Shown here: one piece after another, positions 1 through 6,055 of the stretch
Position numbering within the stretch: position 1 is the first letter of the stretch
Layout of the letters: each line of letters starts with the position of its first letter
Notes under the pieces: generated by a model
Told to the model about the DNA's origin: nothing
Databases searched by the model: none
What the model saw: only the letters and a program-made list of their open reading frames with translations
Origin: an uncultured Clostridia bacterium
GTDB lineage: Bacteria > Bacillota_A > Clostridia > Oscillospirales > Acutalibacteraceae
DNA length: 6,128 nucleotides
NCBI GenBank assembly: GCA_937891215.1
Contig: CALAEU010000001.1
Coordinates: 1 to 6,128 of the forward strand
Reading direction: 5' to 3'
Made by a program: the position numbers and the translations under genes

Positions 1-44
1 TATGAGTCTTTCCAACCTACTGGTTTCTGGTCATCGCATTTAAC
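1..44 (-). promoter_or_regulatory. Probable 5' start of a T-box leader RNA (cut by the window edge)
   Basis: Downstream of a good minus-strand promoter, the predicted transcript (start near 44) carries CGATGA (36-31) and then AGTA (21-18), with a GA-containing stretch between them. This order, close to the 5' end, is how Stem I of T-box leaders begins (the GA/K-turn element, then the AGUA bulge). T-boxes bind uncharged tRNA and control aminoacyl-tRNA synthetase or amino-acid genes in Firmicutes. The specifier loop, antiterminator and controlled gene all lie beyond position 1, so the amino acid cannot be read. The call rests on motif resemblance only. It could be another structured leader or an ordinary 5' UTR. 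Confidence 0.42.
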
Positions 45-50
45 ATTTTG

Positions 51-79
51 AATATACCATTAAGGAAAAGAAAAGTCAA
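51..79 (-). promoter_or_regulatory. Sigma-A-type promoter reading out of the left edge
   Basis: On the minus strand TTGACT (79-74) and TATATT (56-51) are separated by exactly 17 bp, which is close to the Firmicute housekeeping consensus. Transcription would start near 44, just before the T-box-like sequence. It lies 32 bp past the iorB stop, so it would separate the ior transcript from the next gene on the same strand. Confidence 0.6.
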
Positions 80-111
80 TACTTTTATTTAAAAATTTTT
101 TACTTATAAAA

Positions 112-681
112 TTACGAGTTGTAACCAAGTTCAAACGCTTTAAGATTTACATCCAAAAACTTCTCAGGAACATTTTGTTTTAATGCATCTAACCATATAT
201 CTTTTTCAATATCGGTAGTTTTTGCCATAGCACCAATCAAAACAACATTTGCAGATTTCGGGTTACCTGCTTCAACTGCCTTTGAAAGTGCATCAAGTGT
301 GTATATTTCAACACCTGCATTTTTAATTGACTCAATAACACCTTCCGGATATTCTGCATCACCAATAACAACTGACATAGGATCAATTTTTTGTGTGTTA
401 GTAACTATTTTACCGCCGATTTTAAGGTGATTTAACCAACGAGCCGCTTCAAGTTGTTCAAATGCTAAAATAATATCTGCTTCACCAGGACCTACAACCG
501 GTGAATAAACCTTGTCACCATATTTTACATAAGTAACAACAGAACCACCACGTTGACTCATACCGTGAACTTCAGAAACTTTAACATCGTAACCTTTTAA
601 AAGAAGTGCAGTACCTAAAATTCTACTTGAAAGAAGTGTACCTTGACCACCTACACCAACTATCATAATTGATTTAACCAT
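112..681 (-). CDS. iorB: Indolepyruvate:ferredoxin oxidoreductase, beta subunit
   Basis: This is the smaller subunit (189 aa) of the enzyme that interconverts arylpyruvate plus CoA with arylacetyl-CoA plus CO2, using ferredoxin. It belongs to the gamma-type catalytic domain of the 2-oxoacid:ferredoxin oxidoreductases. Visible motifs are GVGGQG at residues 9-14, EVHGMSQRGGSV at 37-48, and a C-terminal segment containing NVVLIGAMAK; the length is normal for separate IorB proteins. I chose the ATG at 681 because AAGGAGG (697-691) sits 9 nt upstream and the protein then starts directly with the Rossmann-like strand. A frame extension to 753 would add 24 residues (Arg- and Cys-rich) that lie inside iorA and look non-coding. 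The gene follows iorA closely, and its Shine-Dalgarno overlaps the iorA stop codon, which suggests translational coupling. Confidence 0.93.
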   Translation of the reverse strand: MVKSIMIVGVGGQGTLLSSRILGTALLLKGYDVKVSEVHGMSQRGGSVVTYVKYGDKVYSPVVGPGEADIILAFEQLEAARWLNHLKIGGKIVTNTQKIDPMSVVIGDAEYPEGVIESIKNAGVEIYTLDALSKAVEAGNPKSANVVLIGAMAKTTDIEKDIWLDALKQNVPEKFLDVNLKAFELGYNS

Positions 682-690
682 TTTACTGCA

Positions 691-697
691 CCTCCTT
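691..697 (-). promoter_or_regulatory. iorB ribosome binding site overlapping the iorA stop
   Basis: AAGGAGG on the minus strand is a near-perfect Shine-Dalgarno, 9 nt before the ATG at 681. Its first bases are part of the iorA TAA stop (698-696). Ribosomes ending iorA would therefore be positioned to start iorB, fitting equal production of two subunits. The site also fixes the iorB start. Confidence 0.85.
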
Positions 698-2432
698 ATT
701 CGCAGATTGCCGAGAATTTGCAAAGTTGTTCGCAAACACCGCAACCTAAACATTGTGTAAAGTCAATTTGTGCCTTACCGTCCTTCATACTGATAGCAGG
801 GCAACCAATTTTCATACAAGCTTTACATGATTTACATTTATCTTTGTCTACTTTTAAAGCTGGTTTATGCTTAACTGTTTTAAGTAAAGCACAAGGTCTT
901 CTTGAAATAACAACTGCTGCTTCATTTAATGAAAGAGCATTTTTAATTGTATCTTCTGTTTCCTTTAAATTGTAAGGGTCAACAACAAATACATTTTTTA
1001 TACCAACTGCTTCGCAGAGTTTTTCAAGACTTACTGCTGTTGCAGGGTCTCCTTTAATATTTTTGCCTGTTGTAGGATTCTGCTGGTGACCTGTCATACC
1101 TGTAATACTGTTATCAAGAATAATAGTAACAGAATTTGTATTGTTATAAGCAATATCTATAAGACCTGTAACACCTGAATGTATAAATGTTGAGTCACCT
1201 ATAACTGCAACACTTCTGTTTGCATTTTCAGGGTCTGCTAAATTTCTGCCGTGAAGACCTGAAACACTACCGCCCATACAAAGAACTGTATCCATCATAC
1301 CAAGTGGTTTCGCAACACCCAATGTGTAGCAACCAATATCACCACTTACAGTGACATTAAGTCTTTTAAGTGCATAGAAAAGACCACGGTGTGGACAACC
1401 TGCACAAAGTACTGGTGGACGAGCCGGAATATTAACATCTGCCGTAATATTCTTAACCTCTTCACCTAAAACAACTTTTTTAATAAGACCTTGTGAATAT
1501 TCGCCTAAAAGTGTAAACGCTTCTTTACCTATAACATTTACACCTATTTTTTTACAATGTGTTTCAATATAATCGTCAAGTTCTTCGAGTACATAAACTG
1601 TTTCACATTCACTTGCAAAATCTTTAATAAGCTTTTCAGGGAGTGGGTAAACACAACCTAATTTCAAGTAAGATGCATTATCACCTAAAGCTTCTTTTGC
1701 GTAAGTATATGTAATACCGGATGTAATAACACCAATTTTTTTACTGTTATATTCAACAGTATTAAGACCGAGTTCTACTGCTTCTTTTTCACAGAATTCT
1801 GTCTGGGCTACAATGCGTTTTTCAACTTCAACGTGTTTCACCTTTGCATTTGCAGGTACCATTACATATTTCTGTGGATTTTTCTCATAAGATTTAAGTC
1901 CATTATCAACTCTTTCGCCAACTTCTGCAAGACTTCTTGAGTGAGAAACTCTTGTAGTAAGTCTTAAAAGAACTGGTGTGTCAAATTTCTCTGAAAGTTC
2001 GAATGCCATCTTTGAGAATTCAAGACATTCTTCTGAATCAGATGGTTCAAGCATCATAATTTTTGAGCCTTTAGCGTAGTGTCGGCTATCCTGTTCATTC
2101 TGAGAAGAGTGCATACCAGGGTCATCTGCAACAATAATAACCATACCAGCATTTACACCTGTGTAAGATGATGTAAAAAGTGGGTCTGCTGCAACATTAA
2201 GACCTACATGCTTCATAGCACAGAATGAACGAGCACCTGCAACCGCTGCACCAAAAGCAACCTCACAAGCAACCTTTTCATTTGGTGCCCATTCGCTCCT
2301 GATTTCATCGTAAGTAGCAATAAATTCTGTAATTTCAGTACTTGGTGTACCAGGATAACTTGAAGCAACTCTGCAACCCGCTTCGTAAAGGCCGCGTGCA
2401 ACTGCTTCATTACCTAAAAGTAATTTTTTCAT
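696..2432 (-). CDS. iorA: Indolepyruvate:ferredoxin oxidoreductase, alpha subunit
   Basis: This is the large, thiamine-diphosphate and iron-sulfur subunit (578 aa, normal length). The N-terminal half is the pyrimidine-binding domain, with YPGTPSTEITE at about 26-36. The C-terminal half binds the cofactor diphosphate: CAGCPHRG at 343-350, GDIGCYTLG at 364-372, GDSTFIHSG at 412-420 and DNSITGMTG at 440-448. The C-terminus is a two-cluster ferredoxin domain: C533, C536, C539 and C544 (CX2CX2CX4CP), then C561, C564, C567 and C571 (CX2CX2CX3C). The last cysteine is followed by Lys rather than the usual Pro. The enzyme should be cytoplasmic, pair with IorB, and exchange electrons with ferredoxin. 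The ATG at 2432 has only a weak purine-rich site upstream (within GAGAGAAAG). The 39-bp gap to the upstream ligase shows no clear promoter or terminator, so co-transcription is likely. Confidence 0.95.
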   Translation of the reverse strand: MKKLLLGNEAVARGLYEAGCRVASSYPGTPSTEITEFIATYDEIRSEWAPNEKVACEVAFGAAVAGARSFCAMKHVGLNVAADPLFTSSYTGVNAGMVIIVADDPGMHSSQNEQDSRHYAKGSKIMMLEPSDSEECLEFSKMAFELSEKFDTPVLLRLTTRVSHSRSLAEVGERVDNGLKSYEKNPQKYVMVPANAKVKHVEVEKRIVAQTEFCEKEAVELGLNTVEYNSKKIGVITSGITYTYAKEALGDNASYLKLGCVYPLPEKLIKDFASECETVYVLEELDDYIETHCKKIGVNVIGKEAFTLLGEYSQGLIKKVVLGEEVKNITADVNIPARPPVLCAGCPHRGLFYALKRLNVTVSGDIGCYTLGVAKPLGMMDTVLCMGGSVSGLHGRNLADPENANRSVAVIGDSTFIHSGVTGLIDIAYNNTNSVTIILDNSITGMTGHQQNPTTGKNIKGDPATAVSLEKLCEAVGIKNVFVVDPYNLKETEDTIKNALSLNEAAVVISRRPCALLKTVKHKPALKVDKDKCKSCKACMKIGCPAISMKDGKAQIDFTQCLGCGVCEQLCKFSAICE

Positions 2433-2471
2433 AATTTCAATCTTTCTCTCTATAATATGTAATTTGTTTGT

Positions 2472-4118
2472 TTATTTAATTTCGTTCTGCTTTGCAACAA
2501 CACTTTCGCCACAATACATTTCGCGTAATTTTGGTTTTTCTATTTTCCCTGTAGGGTTACGCGGAACAGTAGCAAAGATAACTTTTCTTGGTCGTTTGTA
2601 TCTCGGCAAATCGTAACAGAAGTCATTTATATCTTCCTCTGTAAGAACTTCGCCCTCTTTAACCTCAATAATTGCAGTTGCAATTTCACCAAGACGGGCA
2701 TCGGGGAGACCGATAACCGCAACATCTTTAATAGAACTGTGTTTTCTTAAAAAGTCTTCTATCTGCACAGGGTAAAGGTTTTCACCACCAGAAATAATAA
2801 CATCTTTCTTTCTGTCAACAAGGAATATGAAACCATCTTCATCTTCTCTTGCCATATCCCCTGTAAAGAGCCAGCCGTCACGAAGAACATCGTTAGTAGC
2901 TTTTTCGTCTTTGTAGTAACAAGTCATAACGCCAGGGCCTTTGACTGCTAATTCACCTACATCGCCTTTTTCTACCGCTTCGCCTTTTTCGTTTACGATT
3001 TTAACTTCCCAACCGTAACCTGCTTTACCAATTGCACCGACTTTGTGTACATTCTCAACACCTAAATGAACACAACCAGGGCCTATTGATTCACTGAGAC
3101 CATAGTTTGTATCATACTGATGATGCGGAAAAACAGAAAGCCAACGCTTTATAAGGCTTGGTGGAACAGGTTGCGCACCTATATGCATAAGTCTCCATTG
3201 TGAAAGCTCATACCCAGATAAATCAATTTCTTTTCGGTCAATAGCATCAAGAACATCTTGTGCCCACGGAACTAAAAGCCATATAATAGTGCATTTTTCA
3301 TCACTCGCAGTTTTAATTATCCACTCAGGCTTTGTGCCCTTTAATATAACAGCTTTACCACCAACAACAAGCGAACCGAACCAGTGCATTTTAGCACCTG
3401 TGTGGTAAAGTGGCGGAATACACAAAAACACATCTTCTTTAGTCTGCAAGTGATGTGCCTGTTCTGTTTTTGCCGCGTGAACAAGACTTCTGTGTGCGTG
3501 AAGAATTGCTTTTGGGAAGCCTGTTGTACCAGATGAAAAATAAACTGCGGCATCATCATCGTCAGTTAAAGTTATATCTGGCGCTTTTGTTGAACAGTAT
3601 GTAACAAGTTCATCGTAACTTTCAGAAAAAGTAGGGCAATCTTCACCGACATAAAATGTATATTTCACATCAGGAATTCTGTCACAGATTTCTTCTACAC
3701 GACCAATAAATTCAGGGCCAAAAACCAACACACTGCTATCTGAAAGTTTCAAACAATATTTAATTTCTTCTGCGGTGTAACGGTAGTTAAGCGGAACTGC
3801 CAGAGCACCCGCTTTCAAAATACCAAAATAAACAGGAAGCCATTCAAGACTATTCATTAAAAGAATAGCTACTCTGTCACCTTTTTTAATACCCCTTGAA
3901 AGAAGAAGATTACAAAAGCGGTTTGCTTTTTTGTCAAACTCTCCCCATGTCATTTCTTTTCTTACAGAATTTGTATTACCAGGCTCAATAAGTGAATATT
4001 CACGCCAGGTCATTCTGCTTTTTTCTTCTACTTCAGGATTAATCTCAACTAATGCAACATCATCTTTGAAATTCTTTGCATTGTTTACGAGATATTCTGT
4101 AATAGGCAAAATACTCAT
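2472..4118 (-). CDS. AMP-forming acyl/aryl-CoA ligase (ANL superfamily)
   Basis: A 548-residue class I adenylate-forming enzyme that would activate a carboxylic acid with ATP and transfer it to CoA. Core motifs are intact: P-loop SSGTTGFPKA at 195-204, YGLSES at 339-344, TGD at 419-421, DRKKD at 435-439 in the hinge region, SGGENLYP at 443-450, and NPTGK at 521-525 with the probable catalytic Lys525. No signal peptide or membrane helix is evident. The substrate cannot be read from the sequence. Overall it resembles medium/long-chain-type acyl-CoA synthetases more than short PaaK-type phenylacetate ligases. Its position before iorAB suggests an arylacetate, by inference. The N-terminus carries two similar blocks exactly 20 residues apart (MTWREY at 36-41 and MTWGEF at 56-61). 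The start is uncertain: AAAGGA directly abuts the ATG at 4118, while a TTG three codons in (4109) would have 9-nt spacing. Confidence 0.88.
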   Translation of the reverse strand: MSILPITEYLVNNAKNFKDDVALVEINPEVEEKSRMTWREYSLIEPGNTNSVRKEMTWGEFDKKANRFCNLLLSRGIKKGDRVAILLMNSLEWLPVYFGILKAGALAVPLNYRYTAEEIKYCLKLSDSSVLVFGPEFIGRVEEICDRIPDVKYTFYVGEDCPTFSESYDELVTYCSTKAPDITLTDDDDAAVYFSSGTTGFPKAILHAHRSLVHAAKTEQAHHLQTKEDVFLCIPPLYHTGAKMHWFGSLVVGGKAVILKGTKPEWIIKTASDEKCTIIWLLVPWAQDVLDAIDRKEIDLSGYELSQWRLMHIGAQPVPPSLIKRWLSVFPHHQYDTNYGLSESIGPGCVHLGVENVHKVGAIGKAGYGWEVKIVNEKGEAVEKGDVGELAVKGPGVMTCYYKDEKATNDVLRDGWLFTGDMAREDEDGFIFLVDRKKDVIISGGENLYPVQIEDFLRKHSSIKDVAVIGLPDARLGEIATAIIEVKEGEVLTEEDINDFCYDLPRYKRPRKVIFATVPRNPTGKIEKPKLREMYCGESVVAKQNEIK

Positions 4119-4124
4119 TCCTTT
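4119..4124 (-). promoter_or_regulatory. Shine-Dalgarno abutting the ligase ATG, leaving the start ambiguous
   Basis: AAAGGA on the minus strand touches the ATG at 4118 with zero spacing, which is too close for normal initiation. Counted to codon 4 (TTG at 4109-4107), the spacing is 9 nt. Either the TTG is the true start, giving 545 residues, or the ATG is used with poor efficiency or another weak site. Confidence 0.4.
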
Positions 4125-4167
4125 ATACTATATTATTGCTCATAAAAACACATAGTAGATAATACAC

Positions 4168-4794
4168 CTATTTACTTAAAGTGTCAACATAATTTTCAAT
4201 ATCAAAACTTTCGACAGGACTATTGTTTTTCAGATAAAGCGGATGGTGTGGGTGACCTTTTACGGAACGCTTACCAACGGTAAACCATTCCGCCCCGAAC
4301 TCGTTGCCAATTTCAATCATTTCTTTAACACAATTTATTAAATACGGGCGTTTTTCAATAATAGTTCCCCACGCCGCCCACACAGCAGGTGTGTGTCCGT
4401 TTTTGTAAAAAGAAAGAATGTAACGGAATGCTTTCATATTTTCATTATGTAAAAATTCGTTACTGCAAGAGTCCATATCATTCGGGTTAGTCGCTCTTTG
4501 TGCATAAACATTGAACATAATAAAACTGTCATAACCATTAAAGCGAGCAGTTCTTTCAACTGATTTTAAAGTATTGTCAAGGTCATCAGGACGAGCAGTA
4601 GATGGATTTATTCCAATACAGATAAGCGGATTTTCTCCCCTTGTACCTAAAATATAACGATAATCTACATATTCATTAGGAACATAAATCCACTTATTTA
4701 TATCATATTCATAAGAACCATTCTTTTCGTTCTCGAGTGCTTCACTAAATGATAAAATATCTAATTTTTGTGTTTCACAAGTCGGAATATGCAT
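4168..4794 (-). CDS. DUF1643 domain protein
   Basis: A 208-residue cytoplasmic protein matching the DUF1643 pattern. CIGINPSTA lies at 59-67, followed by D72/N74/T75, R81 and GYD (87-89). Then come NVYAQRAT at 95-102, AAWG at 140-143, and the closing KGHPHHPLYL at 179-188. The conserved Asn, Asp, Arg and His residues suggest a pocket, but no biochemical role for this family is known to me, so I assign none. The family is scattered across bacteria and phages as an accessory gene. The start at 4794 is well supported: AGGGGAGG (4807-4800) lies 5 nt upstream, and a consensus promoter lies further up. The gene ends in TAG 49 bp before the CoA ligase with no hairpin between, so read-through into the ligase-iorAB genes is possible. 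The ligase has no convincing promoter of its own. Confidence 0.85.
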   Translation of the reverse strand: MHIPTCETQKLDILSFSEALENEKNGSYEYDINKWIYVPNEYVDYRYILGTRGENPLICIGINPSTARPDDLDNTLKSVERTARFNGYDSFIMFNVYAQRATNPNDMDSCSNEFLHNENMKAFRYILSFYKNGHTPAVWAAWGTIIEKRPYLINCVKEMIEIGNEFGAEWFTVGKRSVKGHPHHPLYLKNNSPVESFDIENYVDTLSK

Positions 4795-4807
4795 ATTTAC
4801 CTCCCCT

Positions 4808-4907
4808 TCAGAAATAATTGTTTTGGTATTTCTTACATATACTTTATTATACTCAATTTATGCACCGTTTTCAACACATTACTACATATTAAAACAATTA
4901 TTTCTGA
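4808..4907. repeat. Perfect 17-bp inverted repeat bracketing a promoter
   Basis: TCAGAAATAATTGTTTT (4808-4824) is the exact reverse complement of AAAACAATTATTTCTGA (4891-4907), with a 66-bp spacer. Each arm is itself near-palindromic (AAATAATTGTTT, 5 of 6 pairs), as a repressor half-site pair would be; the two centres are about 80 bp apart. The spacer contains the whole DUF1643 promoter. The arms fall at about +15 to +31 and -52 to -68 of that start, and the second arm also lies about 14 bp upstream of the -35 of the divergent gene. Paired operators are my preferred reading. A 100-bp MITE-like insertion is the alternative, but I see no target-site duplication. Confidence 0.8.
4846..4874 (-). 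promoter_or_regulatory. Promoter of the DUF1643 gene (and perhaps ligase-iorAB)
   Basis: On the minus strand TTGAAA (4874-4869) and TATAAT (4851-4846) are separated by 17 bp, close to the sigma-A consensus. Transcription would start near 4839, giving a ~45-nt leader that contains one arm of the inverted repeat next to the ribosome binding site. Placement entirely between the two arms suggests repression by looping or blocking. Confidence 0.7.
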
Positions 4908-4920
4908 GCCTCATTATTTC

Positions 4921-4948
4921 TTGACATTTCTTTACAATATATTATAAT
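4921..4948 (+). promoter_or_regulatory. Promoter of the phosphoribosyltransferase-rsmI operon
   Basis: Perfect TTGACA (4921-4926) and TATAAT (4943-4948) with a 16-bp spacer predict a start near 4955 and a leader of about 30 nt. GAGGG (4974-4978) lies 6 nt before the ATG at 4985. The leader is too short for a purine riboswitch. Confidence 0.75.
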
Positions 4949-4984
4949 TATAGTGTATTTTAAATTTTGAAATGAGGGTTTATT

Positions 4985-5536
4985 ATGTACCATTCAATGA
5001 CTATTGCAGGGCTCGAAAGAAAACTTCCTTTATGCAAATTAAACGATGACCTTAAAATCGGTGCTTTTGTTATTTTTGGTGACGCAGAATTAACTGTTGC
5101 GTGTGCAAGAGATTTACTTGAAAAAGCACCAGAATTCGATTACATAGTTACAGCAGAAGCAAAAGGTATTCCGCTTGCTCACGAAATGTCAAGACAGAGC
5201 GGTAAGAAATACTTTGTTGCAAGAAAAAAACCAAAACTTTATATGACAGGCGTTTTTGAAGCAGTTGTAAATTCAATCACAACTGAAGGCGAACAAAAAC
5301 TTTATTTAGACACCGCTGAAGCAGAAGAATTAAAAGGTAAGCGCGTTATTATTGCAGATGATGTTATTTCTCTTGGTGAATCTTTAAAAGCAGTTCAGAC
5401 ACTTTTAGAAAAAGCAGGTGCAAATATTGTTGCTAATATGACAATTCTTGCTGAAGGTGACGCCGCAAACAGAAAAGATATTATTTATTTAGAGAAACTC
5501 CCACTCTTTAAAAATGACGGAACAATTTTAGAATAA
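4985..5536 (+). CDS. Adenine/xanthine phosphoribosyltransferase-like protein (type I PRTase)
   Basis: A 183-residue cytoplasmic protein with the type I phosphoribosyltransferase layout, which would use PRPP to convert a free base to its nucleotide. AEAKGIP at 57-63 corresponds to the APRT 'ESRG' loop, RKKPKLY at 80-86 to its 'RKPGKLP' segment, and VIIADDVISLGES at 121-133 to the PRPP-binding loop. In that loop the paired Asp residues (125, 126) are kept, but the usual TGGT-type end reads LGES, so specificity or activity may differ from true Apt. Length matches APRT/Xpt (about 170-190). The N-terminal ~20 residues do not obviously match Apt. It is the first gene of a two-gene plus-strand operon with rsmI. 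A base-salvage enzyme is the likeliest role, and a PurR-type regulator is less likely because no helix-turn-helix precedes the domain. Confidence 0.82.
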   Translation: MYHSMTIAGLERKLPLCKLNDDLKIGAFVIFGDAELTVACARDLLEKAPEFDYIVTAEAKGIPLAHEMSRQSGKKYFVARKKPKLYMTGVFEAVVNSITTEGEQKLYLDTAEAEELKGKRVIIADDVISLGESLKAVQTLLEKAGANIVANMTILAEGDAANRKDIIYLEKLPLFKNDGTILE

Positions 5537-5547
5537 GGATATAAACA

Positions 5548-6033
5548 ATGGCTGGTAAACTTTTTGTTGTTGGCACACCTATTGGTAATTTAGGTGATTT
5601 TTCACCGAGAGCAGTTGAAACCCTTTCTTCGTGCGATTTTATTGCGGCAGAAGATACAAGGGTTACTATTAAACTATTAAACCATTTTGGTATAAAGAAA
5701 CCTATGATAAGTTACTATGAACACAACAAAGCAGGTCGGGGTAACAAAATTATAGAAAGAATTTTAAATGGTGAAACTTGTGCGCTAGTTTCAGATGCAG
5801 GTATGCCAATTATTTCAGACCCGGGCGAAGATTTAACAAAACTTTGCTATGAAAATAATATTGAAGTGTGTGCAGTACCGGGCCCGAGTGCTCTTATAAC
5901 TGCTCTTGCAATTTCAGGCTTTGAAATGGCTAAATATTTCATTCCAATACGGAAACTTCTGCGTTCTCCCAAACCTTCCAAAATATCTCGTAAGAAAAAT
6001 AACCATTTTACAGTATGCATTGGGTCACTATAA
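5548..6033 (+). CDS. rsmI: 16S rRNA 2'-O-methyltransferase RsmI, C-terminal half missing
   Basis: RsmI methylates the ribose of C1402 in 16S rRNA using S-adenosylmethionine. The N-terminal tetrapyrrole-methylase-type domain is clear: GTPIGNLGDFSPRAVETL at 9-26, AAEDTR at 33-38, SYYEHN at 55-60, LVSDAGMPIISDPG at 80-93 and VPGPSALITALAISG at 110-124. After F131 (base 5940) family similarity stops. The expected 'FEGFLP..KK' segment and the remaining ~140 residues are replaced by ~30 basic residues ending at the TAA of 6031-6033. No other plus-strand frame resumes RsmI, so this is not a simple frameshift. As it stands the product (161 aa, family ~275-290) should be inactive: a truncated gene or an assembly breakpoint. 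The start is sound: AAGGAT lies 7 nt upstream and the gap to the preceding gene is 11 bp. Confidence 0.88.
   Translation: MAGKLFVVGTPIGNLGDFSPRAVETLSSCDFIAAEDTRVTIKLLNHFGIKKPMISYYEHNKAGRGNKIIERILNGETCALVSDAGMPIISDPGEDLTKLCYENNIEVCAVPGPSALITALAISGFEMAKYFIPIRKLLRSPKPSKISRKKNNHFTVCIGSL
5943..6023 (-). other. Unexplained minus-strand segment: possible stem-closed RNA or start of an unknown gene
   Basis: Just past a strong minus-strand promoter, CCAATGC (6023-6017) can pair with GTATTGG (5949-5943), giving a 7-bp closing stem with one G-U around ~67 nt. An ATG at 6020 also opens a frame whose first 26 residues before the RsmI break (beginning MHTVKWLFFLRDILEGLGER) look protein-like. It has no Shine-Dalgarno and would be almost leaderless. 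I cannot match the RNA or the peptide to a known family. The enclosed sequence has no tRNA T-arm or D-arm. Confidence 0.22.
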
Positions 6034-6055
6034 TATGCTTTTACAAATTTGTCAA
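6027..6055 (-). promoter_or_regulatory. Consensus promoter pointing into the truncated rsmI
   Basis: On the minus strand TTGACA (6055-6050) and TATAGT (6032-6027) are separated by exactly 17 bp, with a predicted start near 6020. A palindrome, ACAAATTTGT (6043-6052), overlaps the -35 box and could be an operator. The promoter follows the rubredoxin-domain stop by only 4 bp, so it would serve a separate unit. What it would transcribe here is mostly antisense to rsmI, which is odd unless the original downstream gene has been lost at the junction near 5941. Confidence 0.5.

Noticed and set aside
71..86. AAAAGT/ACTTTT hairpin after iorB as a terminator
   Set aside because: Only six pairs with a single G-C, and it overlaps the -35 box of the next promoter; too weak to call.
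682..753. Upstream extension of the iorB frame by 24 residues
   Set aside because: It lies inside iorA, has an Arg/Cys-rich non-conserved sequence and no ribosome binding site, while the internal ATG at 681 has a strong one.
718..975. 85-codon plus-strand open frame
   Set aside because: Wholly antisense to iorA; no recognisable domain and no convincing start signal.
2213..2410. 65-codon minus-strand open frame
   Set aside because: Alternative frame of iorA with low-complexity composition; a shadow.
3341..3559. 72-codon minus-strand open frame
   Set aside because: Alternative frame within the CoA ligase; no domain.
3931..4155. 74-codon plus-strand open frame
   Set aside because: Antisense to the ligase N-terminus; no coding evidence.
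4808..4907. Inverted repeat as an intrinsic terminator or riboswitch
   Set aside because: Both genes point away from it, the loop would be 66 nt, no T-tract follows, and predicted transcripts contain at most one arm.
4949..4984. Purine riboswitch before the phosphoribosyltransferase gene
   Set aside because: The predicted leader is about 30 nt and lacks the conserved purine-aptamer core.
5943..6023. tRNA gene suggested by the 7-bp closing stem
   Set aside because: No D-arm, anticodon arm or TTCGA-type T-loop can be formed.
5941..6033. Simple frameshift in rsmI
   Set aside because: None of the three plus-strand frames resumes RsmI sequence, so an indel does not explain the loss.
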